From: Rhodospirillaceae bacterium
GTDB lineage: Bacteria > Pseudomonadota > Alphaproteobacteria > Rhodospirillales > Casp-alpha2
NCBI GenBank assembly: GCA_002706405.1
Contig: PALN01000042.1
Span: 1-48,458, forward strand
Length of the DNA: 48,458 bases
Direction of reading: 5' to 3'
Under the pieces are notes generated by a model. That model did no database searches and had not been told where the DNA came from. It saw only the letters and a list, made by a program, of their open reading frames with translations. The position numbers and the translations under genes are program-made. Below, in pieces: positions 25,978-34,973 of this stretch (position 1 is the stretch's first letter; the number at the start of each line of letters is the position of its first letter).

Positions 25978-26850
25978 TCACCCGCGATTTGCATCCCCCA
26001 CGGCCAAATCGTCGACAAAGGCTTCCGCGGCGGTCAGGGCGGCCCGGTCGATGCCGGTGGTGAAACCGGCACGGTCCAGGTAATCGACCACGCGGCCCGT
26101 CGCCACGTTTCCCTTGGCCCCCGGCGCATAGGGACAGCCGCCCAACCCGCCGACGGAAGAATCAAAGGTTCTGAGCCCCTTTTCCAGGCTGACGGCGATG
26201 TTGTCGAGCGCGCGCCCGCCCGTGTCGTGGAAGTGGCCGGCGAGGCCAGCCGCGTCGGCGATGGTCAGTACCGCGTCCAGCATGGCGGCGACGGCGTCGG
26301 GGGCGGCCTTGCCGATGCTGTCGCCGAGGGAGACCTCATAACAGCCGAGGGCGAACAGCGCCTCGGTTACCCGGGCGGCGGCCTCCGGGGCCACGACGCC
26401 CGAATAGGGGCAATCGGTGACGCAGGAGACATAGCCCCGGACGGGAATGCCGTCGGCCTTAGCCGCCTCGACCACGGGGCGAAATCGGTCCAGGCTTTCC
26501 TCGATGGAACAGTTGATGTTCTTCTGGCTGAAGGCTTCAGAGGCGGCGGCGAACACGGCGACCTCGTCGGCCCGGGCGGCTTTGGCCCCTTCATAGCCCT
26601 TCATGTTGGGAGTCAGGGCGGCATAGGTCACGCCGGGCCTGCGGGTGATGGCGGCCATGACCTCGGCGGCATCGGCCATCTGCGGCACCCATTTGGGGGA
26701 GACGAAACTGGTCGCCTCGATCTTCCGGAATCCGGCCGCGCTCAGCAGGTCGATCAGGCGCACCTTGTCGGCGGCGGGAATCAGGCGCTTTTCGTTCTGC
26801 AGGCCGTCGCGGGGGCCGACCTCGTAGATGGTGACGGATTGTCCGCTCAT
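25978..26850 (-). CDS. mvaB: Hydroxymethylglutaryl-CoA lyase
   Basis: A 290-residue TIM-barrel enzyme that splits HMG-CoA into acetyl-CoA and acetoacetate, the last step of leucine breakdown. Motifs are YEVGPRDGLQNEK with the metal/substrate residues, KIEATSFVSPKWVPQMADA, GHFHDTGGRALDN with metal-binding histidines, and the catalytic-cysteine loop GGLGGCPYAPGAKGNVATG. The ATG overlaps the mccA stop by ATGA (26847-26850), so it is translationally coupled. It is the last gene of the operon. Confidence 0.96.
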   Translation of the reverse strand: MSGQSVTIYEVGPRDGLQNEKRLIPAADKVRLIDLLSAAGFRKIEATSFVSPKWVPQMADAAEVMAAITRRPGVTYAALTPNMKGYEGAKAARADEVAVFAAASEAFSQKNINCSIEESLDRFRPVVEAAKADGIPVRGYVSCVTDCPYSGVVAPEAAARVTEALFALGCYEVSLGDSIGKAAPDAVAAMLDAVLTIADAAGLAGHFHDTGGRALDNIAVSLEKGLRTFDSSVGGLGGCPYAPGAKGNVATGRVVDYLDRAGFTTGIDRAALTAAEAFVDDLAVGDANRG

Positions 26851-28850
26851 GTTTCGGCCTCCTCTTCGTCGTCCAGGACCAGCAGCACCTGGCCCTCGGT
26901 GACCTGGGCGCCGGTCCGGGCGGAAAGCGCAGTCACCCGCCCGGGCTTTCCGGCGGTTAGGGTATGCTCCATTTTCATGGCTTCCAGGACAAGCAGCGCC
27001 TGACCCTTGGTCACGCGGTCCCCGTCGGCCACGTTCACGGCGGTGACGCGGCCGGGCAGGGGGGCCTTGACCTGAGCGACGGCGTCGGCCCCTTCGGCAT
27101 CCATGGCCAGGCGGTCGGGCAGGATGAACGTCGCTTCGGCGCCGCCCAGGAACAGGGTTACCCAGTCGCGTCCGGCGGCACGCGATACCGTGGTCGGCGC
27201 GCCGTCCAGATCGGCGGTGACGCGCCGGCCGTCGTGGTGGATGGCCTGGGCCTCGACGGGGCCGCCGGGCAGGGTCACGCGGAATTGCCCCCGGCCCTGG
27301 GCCGCGACGGGAACTTCCAGGCGCGCGCCCGCCGTCGTTTCCAAATGCGCCATGGCGGCCGCGCCGGGCCACATCCGCCAGCCGCGCAGACTGGCCCAGG
27401 GGTCGTCCCCTTGCGGTTCATCCAGAATGCCCGCCGCATGAAGGGCGGCCAGCGCCAGCAGCGCATCCGTCGGCGCATCGGCAGCGGCCAGGGCGTCCAG
27501 ATCGCGGCCGATCAGGCCTGTGTCCATCTCCCCCCGGCGGAACCCGTCATGGCCGGCCAGACGGGCCAGGAACCGCCGGTTGGTCGCCGGGCCGGCGATT
27601 TCGATGGTGTTCAGGGCCTCGGCCAGACGGTTCAAGGCCTGCGCCCTATCTTTCCCGTGGGCGATGACCTTGGCGATCATGGGATCGTAGAAGGAGGTGA
27701 TGGTGTCGCCTTCCGACACACCCGTGTCGATGCGCAGGCCGGGCGCGTCCACGGGCCAACGGAGGTGATGAAGCGTTCCGGCGGCGGGCAGGAAGCCCTT
27801 GGCCGGATCTTCCGCATACAATCTGGCCTCCACCGCATGGCCGAAAATCGCCAGGTCTTCCTGGGCGGCGGGCAGGGGCTCCCCGGCGGCGACGCGAAGC
27901 TGCCATTCCACCAGGTCCTGGCCGGTGATCATTTCCGTGACCGGATGTTCGACCTGCAGGCGCGTGTTCATTTCCATGAAGAAGAACCCGTTGGCGCTGA
28001 GCCCGCCCGAGGCGTCGGCGATGAACTCCACCGTGCCGGCGCCGACATAGCCGATGGCCTTGGCCGCCGTGACGGCGGCGGTTCCCATGGCGGCCCGGAT
28101 CGCCGGCGTCATGCCGGGGGCGGGGGCTTCCTCGATGACCTTCTGATGGCGGCGCTGCAGGGAGCAGTCCCGTTCGAACAGATGGACCGCGCTGCCGGAC
28201 TGGTCGGCGAACACCTGAATTTCGATATGGCGCGGCTGGGTCAGGTATTTTTCGATCAACACCCGGTCGTCGCCGAAGCTGGACGCGGCCTCGCGCTTGG
28301 CGCCTTCAAGGGCGGCCGCGAAGTCCTTGGCCTCATCGACCCGGCGCATCCCCTTGCCGCCGCCGCCGGCCACGGCCTTGATCAGGACCGGAAAGCCGAT
28401 CTTGGCGGCTTCCTCGGCGAGATGTGCCGCGTCCTGGTCGTCGCCCAGATAACCGGGCACCACGGGCACGCCCGCCTCGATCATCAGGCGCTTGGCTGCG
28501 TCCTTCAGCCCCATGGCGCGGATGGCCTGGGGCGGCGGGCCGATGAACACGGCGCCGGCCTGGGCCACGGCCTCGGCGAAATCGGGATTTTCCGACAAGA
28601 ACCCATAGCCCGGATGCACGGCCTCCGCCCCCGTCGCCTTGACGGCGGCCAGGATCGCGGACGGGTTCAGATAACTTTCCGTCGCCGGGGGTGTGCCGAT
28701 GCAGACGGCCTCGTCGGCCAGGGCGACATGGCGCGCGGCCCTGTCGGCGTCGGAATAGACGGCGACGGTGGCGATGCCCAGCCGCTTGGCCGTGGCGATC
28801 ACGCGGCAGGCGATTTCCCCCCGGTTGGCGATGAGAATTTTACGGAACAT
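26847..28850 (-). CDS. mccA: Methylcrotonoyl-CoA carboxylase, biotin-carrying alpha subunit
   Basis: A 667-residue subunit. The biotin carboxylase part has RKILIANRGEIACRVI, HPGYGFLSENPDFAEAV, the ATP-grasp loop KAVAGGGGKGMRRV, and FMEMNTRLQVEHPVTEMI. The C-terminal carrier domain has LVLEAMKMEHTL with biotinyl lysine K626. It carboxylates biotin, while the MccB partner transfers CO2 to 3-methylcrotonyl-CoA. The pairing with MccB and mvaB distinguishes it from propionyl- or acetyl-CoA carboxylases. Unusually, it is separated from mccB by 533 bases that carry a small gene on the other strand. Confidence 0.95.
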   Translation of the reverse strand: MFRKILIANRGEIACRVIATAKRLGIATVAVYSDADRAARHVALADEAVCIGTPPATESYLNPSAILAAVKATGAEAVHPGYGFLSENPDFAEAVAQAGAVFIGPPPQAIRAMGLKDAAKRLMIEAGVPVVPGYLGDDQDAAHLAEEAAKIGFPVLIKAVAGGGGKGMRRVDEAKDFAAALEGAKREAASSFGDDRVLIEKYLTQPRHIEIQVFADQSGSAVHLFERDCSLQRRHQKVIEEAPAPGMTPAIRAAMGTAAVTAAKAIGYVGAGTVEFIADASGGLSANGFFFMEMNTRLQVEHPVTEMITGQDLVEWQLRVAAGEPLPAAQEDLAIFGHAVEARLYAEDPAKGFLPAAGTLHHLRWPVDAPGLRIDTGVSEGDTITSFYDPMIAKVIAHGKDRAQALNRLAEALNTIEIAGPATNRRFLARLAGHDGFRRGEMDTGLIGRDLDALAAADAPTDALLALAALHAAGILDEPQGDDPWASLRGWRMWPGAAAMAHLETTAGARLEVPVAAQGRGQFRVTLPGGPVEAQAIHHDGRRVTADLDGAPTTVSRAAGRDWVTLFLGGAEATFILPDRLAMDAEGADAVAQVKAPLPGRVTAVNVADGDRVTKGQALLVLEAMKMEHTLTAGKPGRVTALSARTGAQVTEGQVLLVLDDEEEAET

Positions 28851-29105
28851 GGGAAATCGCGGCCCTTCGTTGACCCCTTGGGAAGTGATCCTTCGTCGAC
28901 ATCCCCATCATAACGGCAGGACGGTCGGAAAATCTTCAGAAAGCGGCTGAAAAGAATGGCGGCGTCCCACGGGGAAAGGGGCCGGGGTCAAACCCTTCTT
29001 TATTAGACGGGCTCACCTAATTGAATATTCTAAAGGCCGGTTTGCCGGTAGGATGGAACGTGAGCTGAAGATTTGTAAGCAACATATAGAAAATAAGGTG
29101 ACGTC

Positions 29106-29339
29106 ATGGGCTCAGGATCAACACGGCCGAACAATGCCGATGACAAAATGTTCGCGGCGATTGAGCGCGGTGATCAGGGCGACTTTAAAGACCGCAAACC
29201 ATCCAAGGTTATCGATAAGACATTGATCAAAGAAAAAGCGGCAAGAACGGAAAAAGCGCAGGAAAAGACCGAAGCGTTGCGCGCACTGCGATTGGCGGCT
29301 GAAGCCGAAAAAGAATCGAAGAAATCCAAGGCTAAATAA
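29106..29339 (+). CDS. 77-residue Lys-rich hypothetical protein inserted within the leucine operon
   Basis: A small, highly charged, probably helical protein (MGSGSTRPNNADDKMFAAIE, then KEKAARTEKAQEKTEAL and an end of KESKKSKAK). AAGGTG lies at a suitable distance before the ATG and the upstream DNA is AT-rich. It is on the strand opposite to mccB and mccA and lies exactly between them. Family unknown; a nucleic-acid-binding or ribosome-associated role would fit the charge but is a guess. Confidence 0.6.
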   Translation: MGSGSTRPNNADDKMFAAIERGDQGDFKDRKPSKVIDKTLIKEKAARTEKAQEKTEALRALRLAAEAEKESKKSKAK

Positions 29340-29383
29340 GCACGGAACGGCTTCGCCCGAGGTAACGGGATGGCGCGGGCGGC

Positions 29384-30991
29384 CTACATGCGGAACACGC
29401 CGAACCGCGTGTCCTCGATGGGCGCGTTGAGGGCGGCCGACAGGGACAGCGCCAGCACGTTGCGGGTCTTGGCCGGGGTGATGATGCCGTCGTCCCACAA
29501 CCGCGCCGTGGCGTACAGCGGATGGCCCTCGGTCTCGAACTGCTCGACGATGGGGGCCTTGAAGGCGTCTTCATCCGTCTTTGACCAGGTCTTGCCGTCG
29601 CGTTCGATCCCGTCGCGTTTGACGGTGGCGAGCACGCCCGCCGCCTGTTCCCCGCCCATCACGGAAATGCGCGAATTGGGCCAGGTCCAAAGGAACCGGG
29701 GAGAATAGGCCCTGCCGCACATGCCGTAGTTGCCGGCCCCGAACGAGCCGCCGATGATGACCGTGACCTTGGGCACGTTGGCCGAGGCCACGGCGGTGAC
29801 CAGCTTGGCCCCGTCCTTGGCGATGCCGCCGGCTTCGTATTTGCGCCCGACCATGAAGCCGGTGATGTTCTGCAGGAATACCAGGGGGATCTTGCGCTGG
29901 CAGCACAGCTCGATGAAATGCGCGCCCTTCTGGGCGGATTCCGAAAACAGGATGCCGTTGTTGCCGAGGATGCCCACGGGCATGCCCTGGATATGGGCGA
30001 AGCCGGTGACCAGGGTTTCGCCGTACAGCTTTTTGAATTCATCGAACCGCGATCCGTCGACGATGCGCGCGATGACCTCGCGCACGTCATAGGGATGTTT
30101 CAGGTCCGGCGGCACGATGCCGTTGATTTCTTCCGGGTCGTAAGCCGGGTCTTCCGGCGGGCGCAGGGCCAGGCCGGGCTGCTTGGTCCGGTTCAGATTG
30201 GCAACCGAATTGCGCAGGATGGACAGCGCATGGGCGTCGTCCTGGGCGTAATGGTCGGCGACGCCGGATTCCCGGGCATGCAGGTCGGCCCCGCCCAGAT
30301 CTTCGGCCGAGACTTCCTCGCCCGTCGCCGCCTTCACCAATGGCGGGCCGCCCAGGAAGATCGTGCCTTGGCCCTTGACGATGATGGCTTCGTCCGACAT
30401 TGCCGGCACGTAGGCGCCGCCGGCGGTGCAGGACCCCAGCACCGCTGCGATCTGGGGAATATTGGCCGCCGACATGCGGGCCTGGTTGTAGAAGATGCGC
30501 CCGAAATGGTCGCGGTCGGGGAACACGTCCTGCTGGTTCGGCAGGTTGGCCCCGCCGCTATCGACCAGATAGACGCAGGGCAGGTTGTTCTCCAGCGCGA
30601 TTTCCTGCGCCCGCAGGTGCTTCTTCACGGTGACCGGATAATAGGTCCCGCCCTTCACCGTGGCGTCGTTGCATACCACCATGCATTCCGTGCCGGAAAT
30701 CCGCCCGATGCCGGTGATGATGCCGGCCGCGGGAATCTCGCCGCCGTACATGTCCCAGGCCGCGAAGGGCGCGACCTCCAGGAACGGGGAGCCGGGGTCG
30801 AGCAGGCGGTTGATGCGCTCCCGCGGCAGCAGCTTGCCGCGGGCGACATGCCGGTCACGGGATTTTTCCGGCCCGCCCTGCATGACCTGTTCGGCCTTGG
30901 CCGTCATGTCGTCGACCAGGGCCGTCATGGCCTTGGCGTTGGCCTTGAATTCCGGTGACGCGGTGTTGATCTGGGATTTGATGACGCTCAT
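29384..30991 (-). CDS. mccB: Methylcrotonoyl-CoA carboxylase, carboxyltransferase beta subunit
   Basis: A 535-residue crotonase-fold carboxyltransferase. Markers are [20 protein letters not shown], the first oxyanion region [49 protein letters not shown], and the second half with [21 protein letters not shown] and [20 protein letters not shown], a pattern typical of MCC beta rather than propionyl-CoA carboxylase. The start is the ATG at 30991, matching usual MCC beta length; the frame extends 12 codons further into ivd. Four bases separate it from the ivd stop. Confidence 0.95.
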   Translation of the reverse strand: MSVIKSQINTASPEFKANAKAMTALVDDMTAKAEQVMQGGPEKSRDRHVARGKLLPRERINRLLDPGSPFLEVAPFAAWDMYGGEIPAAGIITGIGRISGTECMVVCNDATVKGGTYYPVTVKKHLRAQEIALENNLPCVYLVDSGGANLPNQQDVFPDRDHFGRIFYNQARMSAANIPQIAAVLGSCTAGGAYVPAMSDEAIIVKGQGTIFLGGPPLVKAATGEEVSAEDLGGADLHARESGVADHYAQDDAHALSILRNSVANLNRTKQPGLALRPPEDPAYDPEEINGIVPPDLKHPYDVREVIARIVDGSRFDEFKKLYGETLVTGFAHIQGMPVGILGNNGILFSESAQKGAHFIELCCQRKIPLVFLQNITGFMVGRKYEAGGIAKDGAKLVTAVASANVPKVTVIIGGSFGAGNYGMCGRAYSPRFLWTWPNSRISVMGGEQAAGVLATVKRDGIERDGKTWSKTDEDAFKAPIVEQFETEGHPLYATARLWDDGIITPAKTRNVLALSLSAALNAPIEDTRFGVFRM

Positions 30992-30995
30992 GGGC

Positions 30996-32159
30996 TCAGG
31001 CCGTTTCCTGGAACAGTTCGCGGCCAATCAGCATGCGCCGGATTTCCGACGTGCCGGCGCCGATTTCGTACAGCTTGGCGTCGCGTAGCAGCCGCCCCGT
31101 GGGGCTTTCGTTGATATAACCCATGCCGCCCAGCGCCTGTACGGCCTGCAATGCCACCTGGGTCGCCTTTTCGGCGGCATAAAGAATGCAGCCGGCGGCG
31201 TCCTTGCGTGTCGTGCGGCCCCGGTCGGAGGCCTGGGCCACGGCATAGACATAGGCGCGGGAGGCGTTCATGTCCGTGTACATGTCGGCCAGCTTGCCCT
31301 GCATCAGCTGGAACTCGCCGATCGCCTGGCCGAACTGTTTGCGGTCGTGGACATAGGGCACGACGATATCTAAACAGGCCTGCATGATTCCGACGGGCCC
31401 GGCGGCCAGCACCAGGCGTTCATAGTCCAGGCCCGACATCAAGACACGGACCCCGCCGTCGACCTCGCCCAGCACGTTCTCCGCCGGAATCTCGCAATCC
31501 TCGAACACCAGCTCGCAGGTGTCGGAGCCGCGCATGCCCAGCTTGTCCAGCTTCTGCGCGGTTGAGAACCCGACCATGTCCTTTTCGACCAGAAAGGCGG
31601 TGATGCCCTTCGACCCCGCGTCCGGCTGGGTCTTGGCATAGACGACCAGCACGTCGGCCTGGGGGCCGTTGGTGATCCACATCTTGTTGCCGTTCAGGAT
31701 ATAGCGGTCGTTGCGCCGCTCGGCCCGAAGCTTCATGCCGACCACGTCGGACCCGGCCCCGGGCTCGCTCATGGCAAGGGCGCCCAAATGCTCGCCGGTG
31801 ATCAGCTTGGGCAGGTAGCGCGCCTTCTGCTCGGGCGTGCCGTTGCGATTGATCTGGTTGACGCAAAGGTTGGAATGGGCGCCGTAGCTGAGCGCCACCG
31901 AAGCCGAGGCGCGGGAGAGTTCCTCCATCGCCACGCAATGGGCCAAGTATCCCATGCCCGCCCCGCCGTGGTCTTCGTCGGCCGTGATGCCGAGCAGGCC
32001 CAGCTTGCCCAGCTCCGGCCAAAGGTCGCGGGGGAATTCGTTGGTTTCGTCGATTTCGGCGGCGCGCGGCGCGATCCTGTCCTGCGCGAAGCGGTGCACC
32101 ATGTCGCGCAGGGCTTCCACTTCCGCGTCCAGGGCAAAGGTCATCCCAGTGGTGAACAT
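30996..32159 (-). CDS. ivd: Isovaleryl-CoA dehydrogenase
   Basis: A 387-residue FAD-dependent acyl-CoA dehydrogenase that oxidises isovaleryl-CoA to 3-methylcrotonyl-CoA. The FAD-binding motif is [16 protein letters not shown], with [18 protein letters not shown] following. The catalytic-base region [14 protein letters not shown] has Glu at the position used by isovaleryl-CoA dehydrogenases rather than the later position of medium-chain enzymes. The end has [20 protein letters not shown] and [25 protein letters not shown] stands before the ATG at 32159. It is the first gene of the operon. Confidence 0.95.
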   Translation of the reverse strand: MFTTGMTFALDAEVEALRDMVHRFAQDRIAPRAAEIDETNEFPRDLWPELGKLGLLGITADEDHGGAGMGYLAHCVAMEELSRASASVALSYGAHSNLCVNQINRNGTPEQKARYLPKLITGEHLGALAMSEPGAGSDVVGMKLRAERRNDRYILNGNKMWITNGPQADVLVVYAKTQPDAGSKGITAFLVEKDMVGFSTAQKLDKLGMRGSDTCELVFEDCEIPAENVLGEVDGGVRVLMSGLDYERLVLAAGPVGIMQACLDIVVPYVHDRKQFGQAIGEFQLMQGKLADMYTDMNASRAYVYAVAQASDRGRTTRKDAAGCILYAAEKATQVALQAVQALGGMGYINESPTGRLLRDAKLYEIGAGTSEIRRMLIGRELFQETA

Positions 32160-32328
32160 GCCAAATCCTCCCAAGAACTAGGCCGCGATTATCCCGGTCC
32201 CGGGGGCGGGGCACAAGGGCCGCCGGTTGACGTAAGGGAAGGATGATCACCGGAATTTCAATTGCCCCGAAGCGTCTCACGCTCCAAGAATGGGGGACAA
32301 AAACAATCCATCGGAGGAGACATCCAAA

Positions 32329-32673
32329 ATGACCATCGAACATCTGAACTCGGGCGAAATTCTCAGCCAGGGCACGGCGACGGACACGACCGTTTATCTG
32401 TGCGGCCTGACGGGCGGAGATACGTCCAAGGACATCGCCGGCCAGACCCGCGACGTGCTGGCCAAGATCGACAAATGCCTGGCCCATTACGGCACGGACA
32501 AGTCGAAGCTGCTGTCGGCCGTGATCTATCTCGACGATCTGCGCCGCAAGCCGGCGATGAACGAGGTGTGGAAGGAATGGCTGGGTGATCTCAAGCGACC
32601 GGCCCGGGCCTGCATCGGGGTGCAGCTTGAAATGGGCACCCAGGTCGAGATCATGGTCACGGCGGCGCGCTGA
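32329..32673 (+). CDS. RidA/YjgF-family protein
   Basis: A 114-residue protein of the Rid superfamily: VYLCGLTGGDTSKDIAGQTR, VLAKIDKCLAHYGTDKSKLL, and the active-site Arg in RPARACIGVQLEMGTQVEI. RidA proper hydrolyses reactive enamines and imines; this protein is closer to the RutC/YoaB-like subgroups, whose substrates are less clear. GGAGGAG precedes the ATG at 32329 and in-frame upstream codons have no site. It is divergent from ivd. Confidence 0.9.
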   Translation: MTIEHLNSGEILSQGTATDTTVYLCGLTGGDTSKDIAGQTRDVLAKIDKCLAHYGTDKSKLLSAVIYLDDLRRKPAMNEVWKEWLGDLKRPARACIGVQLEMGTQVEIMVTAAR

Positions 32674-32684
32674 CCGCGCAATTG

Positions 32685-32891
32685 TTAATGAAGGCGGCGG
32701 CCGGTGCGCGGCGCGCTTTGCGCGGCGATGGCGGCGGCGACCTGACGCCAGGTTTCCGCGCCGTCGCTGTCGCCTTCTGAATCCAGTTCTTGGACGCGGC
32801 GATTGGCCTCCGCCAGGGCGGCCTCGCCGTAGCGCAGGATGAACCGGCGCACGGTCTCGTCGAAATTATCGGTTCGGGCCCTGTCGGGCAT
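32685..32891 (-). CDS. Small hypothetical protein, 68 residues
   Basis: A soluble acidic/helical protein (MPDRARTDNFDETVRRFILR, YGEAALAEANRRVQELDSEG, then ETWRQVAAAIA). Similar short proteins with an RYG..A..EA.RR pattern are common in Rhodospirillales and unnamed. GGGAG lies about ten bases before the ATG at 32891. It converges on the RidA gene and is divergent from the FNR-family gene. Confidence 0.6.
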   Translation of the reverse strand: MPDRARTDNFDETVRRFILRYGEAALAEANRRVQELDSEGDSDGAETWRQVAAAIAAQSAPRTGRRLH

Positions 32892-32971
32892 TTCTTTGAG
32901 TCTCCCAGAACGTGGCGTCCCCACCTGACGGGTGTTCCCGACAACACTATCCGCTTGTGCAGGTCGGGGTG

Positions 32972-32985
32972 TTGATTCAGATCAA
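32972..32985. promoter_or_regulatory. Perfect FNR-type box upstream of the FNR-family gene
   Basis: TTGAT-TCAG-ATCAA matches the FNR/Anr/FixK consensus TTGATnnnnATCAA at all ten conserved positions. It is centred about 82 bases before the start at 33061, and the divergent gene start lies on the other side at 32891. Autoregulation or control by another FNR-family protein is likely. Confidence 0.8.
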
Positions 32986-33060
32986 TTTCAGCAATCGGAA
33001 TATGAGCCACACTCTCCCTATTGAGATGCCGATGCCGGCATCCAACCTTGGGGAGTTGTC

Positions 33061-33765
33061 ATGGGTAAGCCGTGTTCCAGCTGTGCACATCGTGAGATCG
33101 CCGAATGGTCGGTCCTGAAAGGGGCGGCCGTCGCCCATCTGGATGACGCCCGCCGCTCGCGCCATTTTCTCGCCGGTGAGGCGATCTACCACGAAGGCGA
33201 CGAGGCAACGGGCGTTTACTGCGTGTCCTCAGGCTTGGTCGGCATCCGCAAGGTCGACCCGGATGGTGAATCGGTGCTGTTGCGTCTGGTCCGTCCGGGG
33301 CAGACCTTCGGTTACCGCTCCCTTCTCACCGGCACGCCCCACGGCGTCAGTGCTGAGGCCTTGAAAGAGGGCAGCATCTGCCAGGTGCCGGCAGCCACGG
33401 TGCATCGCATGGCGGCGGAAAACCCGGCGCTGGTCATGGCGTTCTTCCGCCACCTCGCCCAAGACATGGCGGATGCCGAGAACAAGGTCATGGAAACGGT
33501 CACGGCATCCTGCCGGGTGCGCTTCCTGCGCCTTCTGTTGGCGTTCGGCGGCGAAGCCGATGGCGACGCGGGAACGCGGGTCAGCCTTGAACTTCCCGTG
33601 TCGCGACAGGACATCGCGTCCCTGATCGGCGTGCGCTCGGAAACCATGTCCCGGGTAATTCGCGCGATCGAGGCCGAAGGCTTGGCCCACTTCAAGGGCC
33701 GCCATGTGGACATTCCCGACGCCCGTCGTCTGGCCGACGAAAGCTTCGGCTCGCTGGCGGCCTGA
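33061..33765 (+). CDS. Crp/FNR-family regulator, FNR-like with incomplete cysteine set
   Basis: A 234-residue regulator. The N terminus has C5 and C8 (CSSCAHREIAEW), then a cyclic-nucleotide-binding-type barrel with a further Cys, C107 (GSICQVP), at the place of FNR Cys122. The C-terminal HTH is FNR type (SRQDIASLIGVRSETMSRVI), with the E..SR residues that read TTGAT. In FNR/FnrL proteins a third N-terminal cysteine would be expected where this protein has W16 (AEWSVL). Whether it still holds an iron-sulphur cluster, uses another ligand or senses something else is open. It could control the nirK operon in this window, which has an FNR-type box. Confidence 0.9.
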   Translation: MGKPCSSCAHREIAEWSVLKGAAVAHLDDARRSRHFLAGEAIYHEGDEATGVYCVSSGLVGIRKVDPDGESVLLRLVRPGQTFGYRSLLTGTPHGVSAEALKEGSICQVPAATVHRMAAENPALVMAFFRHLAQDMADAENKVMETVTASCRVRFLRLLLAFGGEADGDAGTRVSLELPVSRQDIASLIGVRSETMSRVIRAIEAEGLAHFKGRHVDIPDARRLADESFGSLAA

Positions 33766-33771
33766 CGCCCC

Positions 33772-34878
33772 TTAGTCTCCGGATATCAGGGCCATGACCT
33801 CGCGGGTCACGGCCTGGGTGCCCATGTCGCCGCCGAATTCCATGGGGCGCAGGCGGTTCTGCTCGAACCCCTTCTGCACGGCGTCCTCGATCACCGTGGC
33901 GGCATCGGTCAAGCCGTCGTGCCCGCCCATCCGGTCCGCGAGATAATCCAGCATCAGCGCCGCCGACAGGATCGCCGCCAGCGGGTTGGCCTTGTCCTGT
34001 CCCATGATGTCGGGGGCCGAGCCGTGGGCCGGCTGGAACAAGGCGTGGTCGTCGCCGACCTCGGCGCAGGACGCCATACCCATGCCGCCGACCAGGCCGC
34101 CGGCAAGGTCCGACAGGATGTCGCCGAACATGTTTTCCATGACCAGGACGTCGAAATCCCAGGGCCGGCGGATCAGGTCCAGGGCCTGGGCATCCACGTA
34201 GTTGTAGGAGGTCTCGACATCGGGGAAGGCGCCCTTGCGTTCGTCGAAGATCTTGCGGAAAAATGCCATGGAACGGAACACGTTGGCCTTGTCGACGCAG
34301 GTCACCATGCCTTTCCGGCCCTTTGATTTGCGCTTTTCAGCCAGGCGGAAAGCGAAATCGAACAGCTTTTCCGAGGTGTGGCGCGTGATGCGCAGGATGT
34401 CCTGGACCTCGCTGTCATTGGCCACGGTCTCGCGCTTGTTGGCGGCGGCGGAATAGAACAGCCCTTCCGTCGATTCGCGCAGAATGATCAGGTCGATGGC
34501 GTCGGCGCGGGGGTCAGCCAGGCGCCGGGGCGCATTGGGATAGGCCTTGACCGGGCGCACGCCGGCATAAAGCTGGAACCGTTCCCGCAGGCGCAGGTGA
34601 GGCGAGATTTCCGTGCCGTCCGCATGACGCACCGCCGGCAGGCCGATCGCACCCAACAGGATCGCATCGGCCTGGGCCGCGGCGTTTTCGTGCCCGGGTG
34701 CCATGTCCTGGCCCGTTTCCTTGAAATATCCGGCCCCGGCGACCAGATCGTTGCAGGCCAACTGGAACCCGCCGGTGCGCCCGCGCGCCGCCTCGACCAC
34801 GGCAAGGGCCGCGTCGGTGACGTCAACGCCGATACCGTCGCCGCGAATCACGGCGATATTGCATATGGTTTCATTCAT
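33772..34878 (-). CDS. Isocitrate/isopropylmalate-family beta-decarboxylating dehydrogenase
   Basis: A 368-residue NAD(P)-dependent dehydrogenase: IAVIRGDGIGVDVTDAALAV, DLIILRESTEGLFYSAA with the substrate-binding arginine, CVDKANVFRSMAFF with the catalytic Lys, VENMFGDILSDLAGGL-type metal site (DVLVMENMFGDILSDLAGGL), and the nucleotide loop LFQPAHGSAPDIMGQDKANP. The family includes IPMDH, homoisocitrate, tartrate and isocitrate enzymes; residues seen here do not decide which. No leu genes are nearby, so a peripheral dicarboxylate or tartrate-like substrate is as likely as isopropylmalate. AAGGAAA precedes the ATG. Confidence 0.88.
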   Translation of the reverse strand: MNETICNIAVIRGDGIGVDVTDAALAVVEAARGRTGGFQLACNDLVAGAGYFKETGQDMAPGHENAAAQADAILLGAIGLPAVRHADGTEISPHLRLRERFQLYAGVRPVKAYPNAPRRLADPRADAIDLIILRESTEGLFYSAAANKRETVANDSEVQDILRITRHTSEKLFDFAFRLAEKRKSKGRKGMVTCVDKANVFRSMAFFRKIFDERKGAFPDVETSYNYVDAQALDLIRRPWDFDVLVMENMFGDILSDLAGGLVGGMGMASCAEVGDDHALFQPAHGSAPDIMGQDKANPLAAILSAALMLDYLADRMGGHDGLTDAATVIEDAVQKGFEQNRLRPMEFGGDMGTQAVTREVMALISGD

Positions 34879-34973
34879 AATGGTGTTTCCTTCGGTCTTT
34901 CCTTGGCCGTATCGTAAAGTCCAATGCAGTGCAACCGTCTATCAGATAGGCGAGGAGCGGGCCCCGGGCCCCG

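Noticed and set aside
26964-28913. A 649-codon open frame on the plus strand opposite mccA
   Set aside because: It mirrors the highly conserved biotin carboxylase gene and has a low-complexity Gly/His/Arg/Gln composition typical of antisense frames in GC-rich DNA.
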